Shown here piece after piece: positions 1-11,500 of a DNA stretch of 64,000 nt. Source of the stretch: Eopsaltria australis (lineage: Eukaryota; Chordata; Aves; Passeriformes; Petroicidae). Both the position numbers and the translations under genes were made by a program. Position 1 is the first letter of the stretch. Every line of letters begins with the position of its first letter. The notes beneath the pieces are model-generated. The model had not been told where the DNA came from. It worked only from the letters and a program-made list of their open reading frames with translations, and made no database searches. Location: the NCBI GenBank assembly GCA_034509425.1, contig JAVTVJ010000143.1, positions 1 through 64,000 on the forward strand. Reading direction: 5' to 3'.

Positions 1-3000
1 TTTTCTTCCCAGCCCCTCACAACTGCTCCATGACAGTCTGCAGCAGTTTACAACATGTAATGGTAACACACTGACTCAGTGGGATGAGACATTTCAAGCT
101 TCTCAGGAAAAAAGAGTCTTAGTCAGATAAATATTAGTAAATTGAGCAAGCTGGGCTACGTGCTATTGCTGATTAATCCATGGTTTGCGTATGGTACAAA
201 AAAAAAAAAAAGAACCTCACAGATTGAGCAGAGATGCTTCCTCTGCTGCTCTTGTTTAAATTAACCCAAAATCTCCAGCCTTGCTGTGCATCATTTACTG
301 TGATCACTTAACAAACAGCCTTGGTGGCCTCCATCCCCCTGGCTGAGACCTTGCCAAGTGAACTGCCCCTAAGAGAAGAGCTCCTTCACCTGAGCTTGGC
401 CATCTTGGAGGGACACACCTGAGCTCCCTCTGTGTTCACTGAAAGACCTGAACACCCCCAAGGGAGACTGAGCCCCCTCCCAGGGCATCTCCATGATGGG
501 CAGCTGGCCCTGGTGTGCTTCACACCCCTCCAGGAGGTCCTGCCCACAGAGGGACTGGCACCCACCAGCTCACCAGTGGAGTCTGGAGGGACCCAATGGC
601 ACCAGTTTGTACCAGGACATTTCTGAAGGAAGAGAATTATAAGGAGCTATAACAAAAAACTTCCCAGAGATACTCTGGAATAACCTAACTAAAAAAAAAA
701 ACAAAACAAATAAAAAAAAACAAACAAACAAAAAAACCCAAAAAACAAACAAACAAACAAAAACCCAAAAAAAAACCCCCAAAAAACAAAAAAAAAAAAA
801 CAAACAAACAAAAAACCCAAACATTTTAAGGAGTATAAAGATCTGAAAAAATGGAATAAAATGGGGAAAACATGAAAAAGCTCTGCTCAATCACAGACTT
901 TTCCCACACTTCTAATTTACAGCTATTTAGGGTTTTTTGAGTACAAGTTTCCTAGGAGACCCGGTGGTCACTATACTGAGCTCCAGCTAAAAGTGCCTGT
1001 GGATACAGCTACACCCTAACATAAACATGGAGGGCAGCAATTTACAATGCAAGACCATATGTTTCTCTGTTACTAATGGACTTCAGCTGCCAGGATTACA
1101 GTGTTGGTCCTGTAAACCAGCTCTTTCCTCTACAGATGTCATGTTGAAATCATTATAATAAAAGCAGTTTTACAGCCTTCAGTGTCCACTTCCCTCTGCT
1201 GCTGAGAAGTCTGCATTAATGCCAGCAGAAATAGGGGGACAGACCCCTTGGAGAGGAGATGCACGGCTCCAGGATTACAGAGGGACAATGGGAATTAACC
1301 CCAGACAGCAGGAATGCCAGTACCCTGCAATGGCTGATAGCTGCAGCTGGAGCTCCTGCATCTTTTGGGAGGGAGATGCAATGCTGGGGCCAGCTGGAAA
1401 CCTCAGCAGGATAAATGCATGGCTAAATCCCACAAAAAGGGCAGCAGGTCCCACCAGTGGGCACGTGGGGAGAGCTGCTGTGGAGTTAAATTGAGAAAAC
1501 CTCCATTTTTTTTCCTCAGTGTGATCCCTACCCATCCTCATCCTTGACCTTAAAGCCTGAGCTGCTCCTGGCAGTGCCTGCATGGCTGCTGTGCTTTGTT
1601 ACCATGACTCACGTAGCCAAGGCAACCCGATGTTGCCAGCAGCAGGGTACATGATGCCTCGGAAATGATGATCAAATCCCTCCTCTGGAGCAGGCACTCA
1701 CTCCAGAGACATGTGCCATGACAGAGCCATTGATGCAGCCTGAAAGAACTGGTGTCACCAGCCCATCCATCGAGGCTCAGTGTGGCCATCCCATCCCACA
1801 CCCATAAAAGAATCCCTGTACACAACACACACTCACACATGTACAAGCACACCCCCTCAGCAGCCCAGTGCTTTTCCTTTCTCCTGGGAGGGGGATGAAG
1901 CCACACTTCCATGCCAAATTGCCATTTAGGCTTTTAAAAATGCCCCTAGTAAATTGGAAATTGCTTTGGGGCAAAGCAGAGGGTGGTGCCAGCACCCCTG
2001 ATGAGCATGGGAAAAGGGAGATGGCCATGTGGGACAAGGCTCCTGTGACTGAATGTCAGTCTGCTTCCCATCACCTTCCCCTGGTTCACACTCTCCACTG
2101 TATTGTTTCCCCCTCTTTCTAAGAACAAATTCCTAAACTTTCAGATTCCTGTATTTGGGGGGCAAAGAAGGGTCAGTGCCTGATGACTTTATATTAAAGG
2201 CAGCCATGGCAGTTGTGTTTGGGAGCTCACACACTGCTGAGGCACAGCCACAGTGATGTGCTGGGTTGCAAGAAAAAAGATTCCTTCTCTTTTTCTCACT
2301 GGTAACACAAACCCAAACTAAAGGGAGTGACAGGTTCCTCCCAGCTGCCAGCCTCATCCTGGACAGAGACAGCAGCAGCACCTGAACTGCAATCACCCAG
2401 AGCTCCCATTAGCTGCAGCTTGGTCATGGCCCTTAAGTATCAAACCTTGCACTACCTACACGTACTCACAGCACCCTGTGACACTTGGTCAAGCTTTGGT
2501 GCCAGGGCACAATGCAGGGCAGCATCACATCTCTCACCCCTCTCCCCAGGTGCTGAGATGAAACCAGCGCCCTGCTGCCAGCTCTTCACCTAAGTTGCTA
2601 ACCCTTATTATTTAAAAAAATAGAGCAATATAAATATTTTTTCTTTCCTCAGGCGAAACTAACGCTGTATACTTGTATCAGCAGTGACCAGCTACCACAG
2701 GATGCACTAGGATTAGGGCTGCTTACTTGTAAGTAATTGCCACGTTTCCTGCACCAGATTGCTCTGAGTTCCTTGCACCTCTCCATTCTTTCCTGAGAAA
2801 TGTTCCTCTAGGAGGTCACTCATGATTTGGGTCTGCTGCCCATTTTGGATTCAGTTACAGTCACCTTTGCTTTCTGTCTCTGTAAATGTAATTACATTTT
2901 AAAACCTACTTTATGGAATTTCTGGAGGGTCACAATGCCAGAGACCTAAAAGAATGGTACTTTAATATACTGGACTTTCTTTTTATTCTTTTATCCACTT

Positions 3001-5040
3001 GACTAACCCTTCTCAGGTAAAAAAGTGGAACCTTCATACAATGGATATGTGTTCAAAAGTAAGGTCCCTGTTCTGCAAGAACCTACCTTTTTCCACCGGG
3101 AGCAATTTTTCACTTTTTTTCCCATTTTTTTCCCCCTATAAGTTTTCTAATTTGGCCAGCATTAAGACAAGTTTACTGAGGTGACAGCTGGGGAAGGCTC
3201 TGAATATTTCAAAATGATGGATAAATGCACACGAAAAATCCTCAGATGAAAGCGAAAGCAGAGACAGAGACCAAAGTGATCTGCTGACCCTGCATCTACA
3301 GATACAAGCTTCCTTCAAAAGAAATTCAGTTTCTTTTACTAGAACTTTTGAAGCAAGGTGTGCACAGACATGCCAAGTCCTGCAGCCTTTCCACACCAGG
3401 ACCCTTCCTCCAGATGTTCCTTGTGTGCTCCTGACTTGCTGCTTGGTTTTTGGTTTTTTTTTCTCTTTTTGAAGTGGTGTCCCATTTCCTGTGCACAAAG
3501 ACCATTCCTTATTTCATTTTGGGGCCAAATTAAAAATATCCTAATGATTTCTGCTTAACATCCAGCTCTGCTCCTGGTTGGCTCCAGCTCCCTTATTCTT
3601 ACCGGGCCTTTCGGTCAGAAAGTGATTTTACAGAGCAGAACAGCATCTGCCCAGGAAATGTAGATATGCAGCCTAATTGTAAATCAATCTGGGCTGTTCC
3701 CCTCACTGAAACAAAATAAATCACACTGAAAAGTGAGATACAGTGTTGGTTCTCAGGGAAAAGCCCACAGCTCTTCACATACCAGGGCACAGCTCCACAT
3801 ACGTTCTGCAGCCTCTCCCCTACCCCACAAGCAGGGATGGCCACCGTGGGTCTTCCCAGAGCAATTCCCAGCCCATCCCTCCCTGAAAAGCTCAGCCAAA
3901 CCATTCCTTGCTCATTCATCAACCCTGGGAGCATCACACAGCCCCCACCTTTTTCCTGACCCTCCCCACAGATGTGCAGGCTGCAGTGAATTATCAAAGC
4001 ATAGCCTTATCCTCCAGCAGATGAGTGATTTGCAGCGGAAATGGGTTTGGCTCTAGCTCTGATTTGTTCCTAGGAAATGGGCTTCTGACCCTGCCGATGG
4101 CCCTGGGAAAGCTGCCAGCCTCTTCAAAGGGGCCAGGCCCTGCTTTGTAAGCTCACTTCTGGGGTTTGGCCTGCAAACACCTGTAGAGGTGCTGGGCGTT
4201 CAAGGAAGGTTCAAGGAAGCAGGAGAGCAGGGCTCTAAGTCCAAAGGGTGATGCTGCACATGGCGCATACCTGAGCAAATACTGCTGGGGAATCAGCGTG
4301 AACAGGTTCATTAAGCACTGCCCTGCCCTTGGCTGCAGCATCAAGGCAATGGCTGGGAAGCTGGATCAGCCCTGTGTCAACTATCGTGAAGGAATGACAA
4401 AATGAAAGGCGTCCAAGAGGAAGGGACTGCAGGCTTACACGTGCCTCTTAAATATCACCTCCAGCTGCCACAGCCTTCACTGACTTCCCCATGGCGCTGG
4501 GCACTGGCCAGGCTATAACTGTGGTGGCTTCCCTGGAGGAGGGAGTGGGCTAGGGGGGGAAAAGTGGGATAAATCCAGTGATTGGAGGGGATAAAAATAA
4601 GGGGGAACAGTGTTAATGCAAAACTGGAGAGGTGGATTGACCTGAGGAAAGAATGAAGGAAGGGCTGATGGTGATGTTGCAGAGCTGGCTGGATGCAGGG
4701 CTTCAAATGAAGCTGGTGGGCTTGGTCAGGCCCTGGCTGAGTCTCTTGGGGTGACCAGGGGTTGGACTCTGACCGGATGCCCATGGGAGATGGCAGAAAC
4801 CCACCAAAGGCTTGGCTCACACCCCTCTGCCCCAGGCAGACATGATGCCAGGGCAGACCCAATGCTGTGAAGATGCCCAGGTGCAGGCCCCTAGGAACAG
4901 AGTTTTGGGAGCATCCTGTACCCCAGTGGGGATCTGAGAAGTGGCAGGGAGTGCTCAGAGGAGCAAGTGGCTCAGATCACAGCGGTCCCATCCTCACCGT
5001 GAAGGGATTTCCCTGACGGGCAGAGGAAACACGGATGGGG
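1..5040. other. Left flank of PHLDA2; no gene supported
   Basis: I find no exon with a recognisable protein in this stretch on either strand. Open frames here are short, overlap on both strands and match no family I know. In other vertebrates NAP1L4 lies upstream of PHLDA2 in the same orientation, so the far left could hold the end of its transcript. An AATAAA hexamer on the + strand at 1157-1162 would fit such an end, but there is no coding exon to confirm it. An A-rich low-complexity block lies at 690-822. The rest is unremarkable unique DNA that becomes GC-rich after about 5040. Confidence 0.6.
690..822. repeat. A-rich simple repeat, (CAAA)n-like
   Basis: The stretch is almost entirely A with interspersed single C, forming CAAA and AAAACCC-type units. 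It is low-complexity DNA of the kind common in bird genomes. It produces a spurious Phe-rich reading frame on the opposite strand. Confidence 0.85.
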
Positions 5041-5343
5041 AGGGGAGCGGGCAGACAGGGCTGGGGTCCCCTCATTCAGCGGCAGCAGCAGAGTCGAGGC
5101 CCTCGGGGAGGCAGCCCCTGGGGGAGGCACCCCCTCCCCACACCCGGCCCACCCGGGGCAGCCTCCAGGACGCTCCCGTTGTCTCCCGGGGGACCCCCGG
5201 CCGCCCCCATCGCCGCAGCCCCGCGGGCCCGGGCGGAGCGGGCGGGGAGCGGCCGGGGGCCGGGCGGGAGGCGGGGCGGGAGGGGGCGGCGGGCCGGGCT
5301 CCCCGGGGGAGGCACCGGAAGGCGCCCGGCGCTGATTCATTGC

Positions 5344-5350
5344 AATAAAT
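5344..5350 (+). promoter_or_regulatory. PHLDA2: Possible TATA-like element of PHLDA2
   Basis: AATAAAT is the only AT-rich heptamer in an otherwise GC-rich promoter, and it lies about 95 bases before the start codon. With usual spacing, transcription would start near 5370-5380 and leave a 5' UTR of about 70 bases. It sits just downstream of the GC boxes. The position fits a weak TATA box; the role is inference. Confidence 0.4.
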
Positions 5351-5403
5351 TGTTCCCATCGCGGCAGGGCTCGGTCATCGCCGCTCGAGCACCAGTCGGA
5401 GCA

Positions 5404-5435
5404 GCAGCCGGAGCCGCAGCCGGAGCCGCAGCCGG
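5404..5435 (+). repeat. 12-bp tandem repeat in the PHLDA2 5' UTR
   Basis: The unit GCAGCCGGAGCC is present in two perfect copies (5404-5415 and 5416-5427), followed by eight bases of a third. It lies 9 bases before the start codon, within the presumed 5' UTR. Such a GC-rich tract could form secondary structure near the start codon or vary in copy number between individuals. Confidence 0.85.
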
Positions 5436-5444
5436 GGAGCGAGG

Positions 5445-5843
5445 ATGAAGATGCAAGCCGAGGTTATCCGCGAGGGCGAGCTGGAGAAGCGGAGCGACAG
5501 CCTTTTCCAGCTGTGGAAGAAGAAGCTGGTGGTGCTGACCAAGGACAGCCTCAGTCTCTTCCCCGACGGGCATAAGCGGGCCAAGGGCAAGGAGCTGGGC
5601 TTCGGCTCCATCCTCAAGGTGGACTGCGTGGAGCGCACGGGCAAGTACATCTACTTCACCATCGTCACCAAAGACCGCAAGGAGATTGACTTTCGGTGTC
5701 CGGACCAGAGCTGCTGGAACGCCTCCATCACCATGGCCCTCATCGACTTCCAGAACAAGCGGGCCATCCAGGACTTCAAGAGCCGCCAGGAGATGGAGCA
5801 GGCGGCGGGCACCCAGGAGCGGCGGCTGGCCCGGGCGCCCTGA
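5445..5843 (+). CDS. PHLDA2: PHLDA2, pleckstrin homology-like domain family A member 2
   Basis: The 132-residue protein is a single PH domain (about residues 7-103) with a short tail. Signature segments are [18 protein letters not shown] near the N-terminus, [14 protein letters not shown] in the middle, and EIDFRC followed by SCWNA and ALIDFQN towards the C-terminus. These match mammalian PHLDA2 more closely than PHLDA1 or PHLDA3, and the flank next to SLC22A18 agrees. Members of the family bind phosphoinositides at membranes, and PHLDA2 restrains placental and fetal growth in mammals. The human protein is 152 residues; this one lacks the Pro/Ala-rich C-terminal extension and ends in a short Arg/Ala tail. 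The first ATG (5445) has A at -3; a second in-frame ATG at 5451 also has A at -3 and could be used. The coding region is intact, intronless and very GC-rich. Its stop is at 5841-5843. Confidence 0.96.
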   Translation: MKMQAEVIREGELEKRSDSLFQLWKKKLVVLTKDSLSLFPDGHKRAKGKELGFGSILKVDCVERTGKYIYFTIVTKDRKEIDFRCPDQSCWNASITMALIDFQNKRAIQDFKSRQEMEQAAGTQERRLARAP

Positions 5844-6359
5844 GCCGCCTCCGCCCGCCCGGCCGGCCCGGCCCCAGGTGAGCCCGCCCGGCCCCTCGCC
5901 GCCGCTGCCGCGGCACTTCGTGCGCTTTTCGCTTCATCTTTTAAAATTATTTTACTCCCCCTATGCCCACCGGACGGGCGTGGGGCTCCCCGCAGCCCTT
6001 CGGCCGGAGGGACCCCGGTGGGTGCCCGGCCGCGCCCCGAAAGCGGCCCGTGCTGCCAGCGCTGGGCTTTCGGGGAGCGCTGCCCTGTCCCGGCCCATCG
6101 CACCGCGTTCGGCCCCTTTTCCCGTGCATTGCGGGGAATTTCTGCCGGGAGCCGGACTTCTGCAGTGTGCTGGGAGGGCGGCGTGGGGGTGGCGGGGGAT
6201 AAGAAATGGCACTTGGCCGTGCTTTCCTCACAGAATCTGCTAAAAAAAAATCTCTGGAAATAAATGCTCAGTGCTTACTCCCCCTTTAAAGACCCCCATT
6301 TTCCTCCCCTTGCCTTGTGCTGCTTGTTTAACTAACCCACTTTTTCTTGCTACCTTTAG
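5844..6359 (+). other. PHLDA2: PHLDA2 exon 1 tail and 3' UTR intron
   Basis: Exon 1 continues 34 bases beyond the stop to a donor reading CAG|GTGAGC (exon end 5877, GT at 5878-5879). The intron runs 5878-6359 and ends in a pyrimidine-rich stretch and TTTAG (AG at 6358-6359). Human PHLDA2 has the same layout: all coding sequence in exon 1 and a second exon that is entirely 3' UTR. The intron is GC-rich in its first half and AT-rich in its second. Confidence 0.8.
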
Positions 6360-6785
6360 AACGTACCACTGGATGATAAACCAGATCGAGTGTCTTGGAC
6401 TGAAATGGGACAGGGTACCAATGAAGGAAAGCAAAGAAGAGAGCTGGAAGCAGCTTGGTTTTCTCCAAGCCCATTGTGGCTGCTGAGCAAAGAGCCCTGA
6501 GCTTTGCCTGAGATGCATAAAGAAAAACCAAAGACTTTCGTACAGGACTTCTAGCAAAGCGTCCACGTGTTTTGAGTGGCACGGCTTTGTGAACTATTAT
6601 CTTCTATTTATGAGAGGCAAGGAAGATTCAACACTGACTGGTGGTGTTAAACACGGTTTAAATTATTTGCAGTATCTATATTTGTATTTATTTTGTTGAA
6701 TGTCTTTCAGCAGTTACTGGTCTTAATATTGCTTTTGCATTAATGTGTCCATTCCAAATAAATTACTTGAAATGTTCACTTTTTA
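6360..6785 (+). other. PHLDA2: PHLDA2 exon 2 (3' UTR)
   Basis: This non-coding exon begins after the acceptor at 6358-6359 and should end 10-30 bases past the poly(A) signal at 6757-6762. It lacks a protein-like open frame. Its last 150 bases are AT-rich and contain several ATTTA/TATTTAT cores of the AU-rich type associated with short-lived mRNAs. The exact cleavage point is inferred. Confidence 0.75.
6757..6762 (+). terminator. PHLDA2: PHLDA2 poly(A) signal AATAAA
   Basis: This is a canonical hexamer about 400 bases into exon 2, followed within 40 bases by T-rich sequence. It is the first AATAAA on the + strand after the start of exon 2. Confidence 0.8.
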
Positions 6786-8231
6786 TTACTGTACTCCGGG
6801 CTGCAGTAACTTTTGTTGAGGCATATCTGTGGATACGGCAGTGGTGAAGTGGCTTTAAAAGAGTGGGTAAGGCTTGGGTTTTTGGTGCCTTGGACTGGGC
6901 AGTGGGAGGTGGAGAAAGCCCAGATAACCTGTTTGTGTTTGACCTTGTCTCCCGACCAGGGAGGATAAATGTGTTGGGGTTCAGTTCTGGTCAGTGGTGG
7001 AGATAGAAAAGCTTACCACAGCTCGCAGAAGTGCTCCTCTAGAAGCTCTTTCCATAAATCGAGCAATGGCAGCTGCAGAAGGTGCAGGAACTCCCTGCCA
7101 CAGGAAAATGCTGCCCTTTGCGAACGCCCTGTGTCCTCCCCAGCCCCCATAGCTTAGCGCTGTGCTAAGGCACAAAACTGGATTCTTGGTTTCAGAATAA
7201 GAGCGCCAACGCTCTGTGGATTCCTCAGCTTTGTAGCAAAGCAAGCTGAACTCGCTCTCCTCTCTTCCTTCACCTCTGCAGTCTCTAGACAGAGTTAAGT
7301 TTCTCCAGGATAACTGAAGAATGGAGGCAAGCTCTTTTCCTGTAGCACCTGGACCAAGAAGCTTGGAGAAAAAATCAGCCAGTTTTTTTGGATGAAAGTG
7401 CTGGAGTTTTCTTTTGTGAGGCTCAATTCTCACTAACTAACCTGGGCTTCCTCGAGAGCAGTGCTGCAGTACACGACTCAACTCCAGCAGTCAGGACTGT
7501 GAGCGCAGCAGGCAAAGCACTTGCTCCAAACGTGGTCATTTCCAGCAGGGAATTTCCCCTTCCCAGTATCAGCGCAAGACTTGCAGAAGACTTTGTACTA
7601 CAGGAAGTTGCAAAGTATGTGATTACATAAGCCTGTAGTAAGAGTGAGAGAGACTCAATACAGGGGGGGAAAAACCTGGAAGGAGGGTTGGCCCAGTTTC
7701 TGGAAGTGGCAGGGAGGCTCTGGCACTGCAGCCTGGTACATCGGGGCTCTGCATCCTCCTTGCTCATGCAGAGGCAGGGCTGCACATGACTGAGCTGTGG
7801 ATGTAGCAAACCTCTGGCCACAGCACTTGAAAGCCTTTGGCCTCAGTGCTCCCTCTGACCTGAGAAGGCTGGAGATGCATTTAATGCAGCAAAACAATAC
7901 TCAGAAGCGTTAAGTGTTTCACCCACCATTTCACTTGGTACCATTTCAGGGTGGTGAAATAAAAGGCCAAACCAGAGCAAAGGCACTGGCTGCTAATCCC
8001 TTCAGTTTCAGTGAATCCAAGCAGGAATGCCTACTGACAACAGCTGAGGGTCTGGGGCCATTGCCTGCCACGACAGCCACTGCTCCAGGGGGAGGGAATG
8101 GGAAGAACCCGATAGCTCCAGGGGTCCCATGGCCCCCAGTTGCTCCAGCGTGGCTCCAAGACCTTTGCAAACTGATCTGTCCCTTATTCTAGATGCAAAT
8201 GTTGACAAAATGGAAGGACTGTTCGAATTGT
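6786..8231. other. Gap between convergent genes PHLDA2 and SLC22A18
   Basis: About 1.4 kb separates the two poly(A) sites. I see no exon, RNA gene or repeat in it. The genes are transcribed towards each other, as in mammals. Confidence 0.7.
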
Positions 8232-8277
8232 TTTATTCTTGGTTTACAGAATCAAAACTAAAACTCAAGAATTTATT
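8232..8277 (-). terminator. SLC22A18: SLC22A18 poly(A) signals (two)
   Basis: On the - strand AATAAA occurs at 8277-8272 and again at 8237-8232. These are 42 and 82 bases after the stop codon, and would give an unusually short 3' UTR of roughly 60-110 bases. Either hexamer could be used. Confidence 0.65.
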
Positions 8278-8318
8278 TCTATGGAAAAAAATAATGAGGT
8301 TACTTTCTTGCAACTGTA

Positions 8319-8506
8319 TTATTGGCTTTTCATCTCTCCCAGCGGGATTTTACTCTTTAAGAGGTACACAAACAAACCTAAATTGACCATTAGCTGTAAA
8401 TAGCCGAAGGAGGAGACTCCAAATTGTTTATATAAAACTCCACCAATGGTTGGACCCACTGTCCGGGTCAGGGGCTGCACTGAGGCACAAATCCCAAGCA
8501 TGGCAC
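8319..8506 (-). CDS. SLC22A18: SLC22A18 last coding exon (TM11-TM12, C-terminus)
   Basis: The exon starts after a CTCCTAG acceptor with two bases that complete a Gly codon, and ends in TAA at 8321-8319. It encodes the AMLGICASVQPLTRTVGP stretch, then TIGGVLYKQFG, a pattern typical of MFS TM11. A hydrophobic TM12 follows, then a short polar tail that ends in EMKSQ. The match to the human C-terminus is close until the last few residues. Confidence 0.95.
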
Positions 8507-11500
8507 CTAGGAGAGATGGCAGAGACAGACAGGGTGAGAGCAAGTCCTGGCCTGGAAGGGCAGAGCAGAGCACAGGGGATCCCCTTCATCCCTGGTGCTG
8601 CTCCCCTGCATTAGTAGCAAATCACTTCAAATATTTTCTTGCATTAATTTATAGCGGTCCAATTAGGGTTTGTTCTGGTTAGGGACTCCTGCAGGCACAG
8701 GGATCAGTTTCCACCACGAGCCAGCTCAGCTCTTCCCTGAGCGGTCTGGGCAATCACAGCACTGGCCAAAAGGCAAAGTGGGTGCTCACCACTGCCCAGG
8801 GTCCAGGGATGCTTTTGGTACCAGAAGGTGCTGCTGAATATCACACCTGGCAGGGCTGGTAACTGCTGCATGGGATTAGGGATGGAGAAGGAATTTCTAG
8901 GGTCATGTTTGAGCCTTCCTAGCAAATCACACAGTTCTTCCAATCTCCTAATTGCCTGAGTGGGCCCTGTTCCACCCAAGCTCCTACTGCCATTGATTGT
9001 CTAGTGTGAAACAGAGAAACAGCAGGAGTGAGAGGGTTAGGCCTAACTAGGTCTTTAAGAATAAATAAAACCACAGATAAAGACAGAACCCCCTTGAGAT
9101 ATTCCCCCAGCCCGTTTGCAGAAAGAGCAGATATTTCCATTTGGAGGGATATGTGAGCCCTTCGCCTGGCTGGGCCGGTTCCCCCTCCAGCAGCCCTCAC
9201 ATTTGCATCCTTAACAGGAACCCGGCACACGGGGAAGCACCTCCAGTTTGGCAAAGGCAAGGTCTTTATCCACGTGTAGACGGATGGCCAGGACATCCCC
9301 TGGGACACAAGGCTGTCCCACACACACCCAGTACGCTCTTTTGTCCTGCAGTCTTTGTTCAGGACAGCTGTCACGTTCAGAGGAGCAGAAAATACCCGGC
9401 CAACCAGCAAACCATTGGCCCCCAGCACTGGGAGGAACGGCAGGCTGGCAGTATATTCAATAAACTTGTGCCCAGCTCTGAAATGATGTTTGCAATTATT
9501 TTTTTACTATCGGTGTTATTATTTGGGCTGCTGGCATCAGTTTTCCATGAAGACACACGCTGAGGTGTTGTCGCCACACACCTGGGAAGGATGAGGAGAA
9601 TGCTGTCCCGTGTGCAAGAAAATGTGGAGCTGAGTGCGACATTTAACGTGGGCAGCCACGGGGAAATGATCCCCAGCTCCCAGAGAGAACAGGCAGCCAG
9701 GTGTTCATAACGCCGGGCAGCGACTGCTGCTGGGCTTTTATCAGCGTGCTTAAAATACTTGTGCAATGAGCCCCAGCCAAGGGTGTAACCATGTGGAGAG
9801 GGAAATCTCCCGGGAAGCGCTGCCGAGTGCTCCTCCCACGCATGGGAACACAAAGGCGATGGGTGGGACCTTGCCTTGACCCTTTGCCAATGGGAACCAT
9901 CCCACAACCACCGAACTCTCTGGGCAGGTTTTGCAATTATTTTTTCCCCTCTAGGTATTTGAATTAAACTAATTACTACGTGCAATTGCCAAACTGGCTC
10001 TTATGATTGAGGAGGCACTTTTTTCCCTTTCCTTTTTTTTTTTTTTCTGGAGCAGAAATCCATCGTCTTAAAAGGCCAGGCTTTCCGTCTGCGCTTCTCC
10101 AACATGTTGCTGAGAAAGATAATTTCTGTTTAATGGGCTTAAATTAGATCCCTCGTGTCAGACGCCCTCGGGCTTTGGGACATTGTAAATCTCAGCTCTG
10201 CAGCATGGCCGTAGCTCTGTGGTAAAGCTGTACATGTGATGGATCTCATTCAAAGCAAGACCTTTAACTGGGACAAGTCACTGCGTCAGCAGAAAATTTC
10301 CTGCATTGCTTTGCGCAGCTCTGCCAGCGCACATGCTCACCTTCTTTGTCACGGCTATCCCACCTTCCGTGCCTTCCCCGCTCTTTTTTCTCCCTCTCCA
10401 GCTTTTTTCCCTTCCTTTTTCCCATACCTGGCATGACCTGTGCCGGCTGGGAGCCCATCCTCCCCTCCCACCCCAGATCTCCTCTGCTCCGGCAGGTTTC
10501 AGGGCTGGGTGCTGGCAGCTCTCCAAGGCGGGCGACTCCTCTCCAGCTCACATCCTGTTGCCTCGCTCAGATGATGGTGCTGGCCCAGATCAGCCACACA
10601 CCCATGGGGCAATCGGGTTTAACCATTAGGTCACTGTCGCCAGCGGCCGCCTTTGAACCCGCAAAACTCGAGCAAAGCTGGGGGGGTTCAGTGCCCCGAG
10701 CCCCGCCTGGCTGCAAACTCTCCTGCTCAGGTTCTGACGCACAAATAAAACCAGGACACTTGGGCCCGTTACGCACAGAGGCTCTGCTGGGCTTCCTGCC
10801 TCCCTCCCCCAGGAGCGGGGGGGATCTATGCAGGAACAAGACCTCCATTCTTGGGGAAGGACCAGGGCTGACAAGGAGTGCTTGTATGAATACAAGTCCC
10901 CCTGGGCTCGGGGCTGCCCTGACACCAGCTCACGCGTCCAGCTGAACGGCACGTGCATGCTGGGCTGAATTTTCTCTTCCTGCCTTTGAAGATGAAGAGA
11001 AGGGAAAAAAAAAAAAAAATCAAAGGGAAACCAATTAAATAATTTCTGCTACCTTTGCTTCTGCGCAAAGCCTGAGCCATAAGCAAAGAGCAAGTGCCAA
11101 ACTCATCAGCCTTGGAAGGAAGTGACCTTGGATCGGATCTAAAGCAGGCTGATGGGTGCGAGGGATGGTGCCCTGCCAGCTCCCACTGCTCCCTTTCTGA
11201 GACGCCTATTTAAAATGCAACGATGGGTGACTCAGTGTCTAGCAAGGGCGGACAGGCTACACTCCTGCAACGCCCCATCCATCCCAGCCCCGTGCTGAGA
11301 TGGACACCTGAGCTCAGCCCAAACTCCAGCTCCTTCCAAAAGCCTTTTCTTGACCCATGGGTTCTACAGGCCGTAAGCTCACAAAACCATCAGGAAAAGA
11401 CAGCAGTAAGGCTCCAAAGTGATGCTTCCAGAGGCAAATTCTCAATGTGTGATTTCCTTGCACTAGCTAAAAGCTGTTGCAAGTGAGTGCTGAGGTTTTC

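Larger units (their letters stand above)
5040..6230. promoter_or_regulatory. PHLDA2: CpG island covering the PHLDA2 promoter and first exon
   Basis: Base composition changes sharply here to very high G+C with many CpG dinucleotides, and returns to AT-rich after about 6230. The island spans the upstream region, the whole coding exon and most of the intron. GC-box (Sp1-type) cores are visible at 5240-5247, 5273-5280 and 5282-5289. CpG-island promoters are known for PHLDA2 in mammals, where the gene is imprinted. Nothing in the bases themselves shows imprinting, and imprinting has not been found for this gene in birds as far as I know. Confidence 0.85.

Noticed and set aside
570..890. Phe-rich frame on the - strand
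   Set aside because: It is the translation of the A-rich simple repeat at 690-822 and has no protein character.
1157..1162. AATAAA as the proven end of NAP1L4
   Set aside because: No NAP1L4 coding sequence is visible in the window. A single hexamer in AT-rich DNA is not enough, so it is mentioned only as a possibility.
4941..5359. Several overlapping GC-rich frames upstream of PHLDA2 on both strands
   Set aside because: In high-GC CpG-island DNA stop codons are rare, so long chance frames are expected. Their Pro/Ala/Gly/Arg composition and mutual overlap show no family.
5651..6243. Long frames overlapping PHLDA2 on the other strand and in another frame
   Set aside because: They are shadows of the GC-rich coding exon and intron. 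They match no protein, while the PHLDA2 frame is unmistakable.
8215..8235. tRNA B-box-like TGTTCGAATTG
   Set aside because: There is no matching A box at the right distance upstream and no cloverleaf can be drawn.
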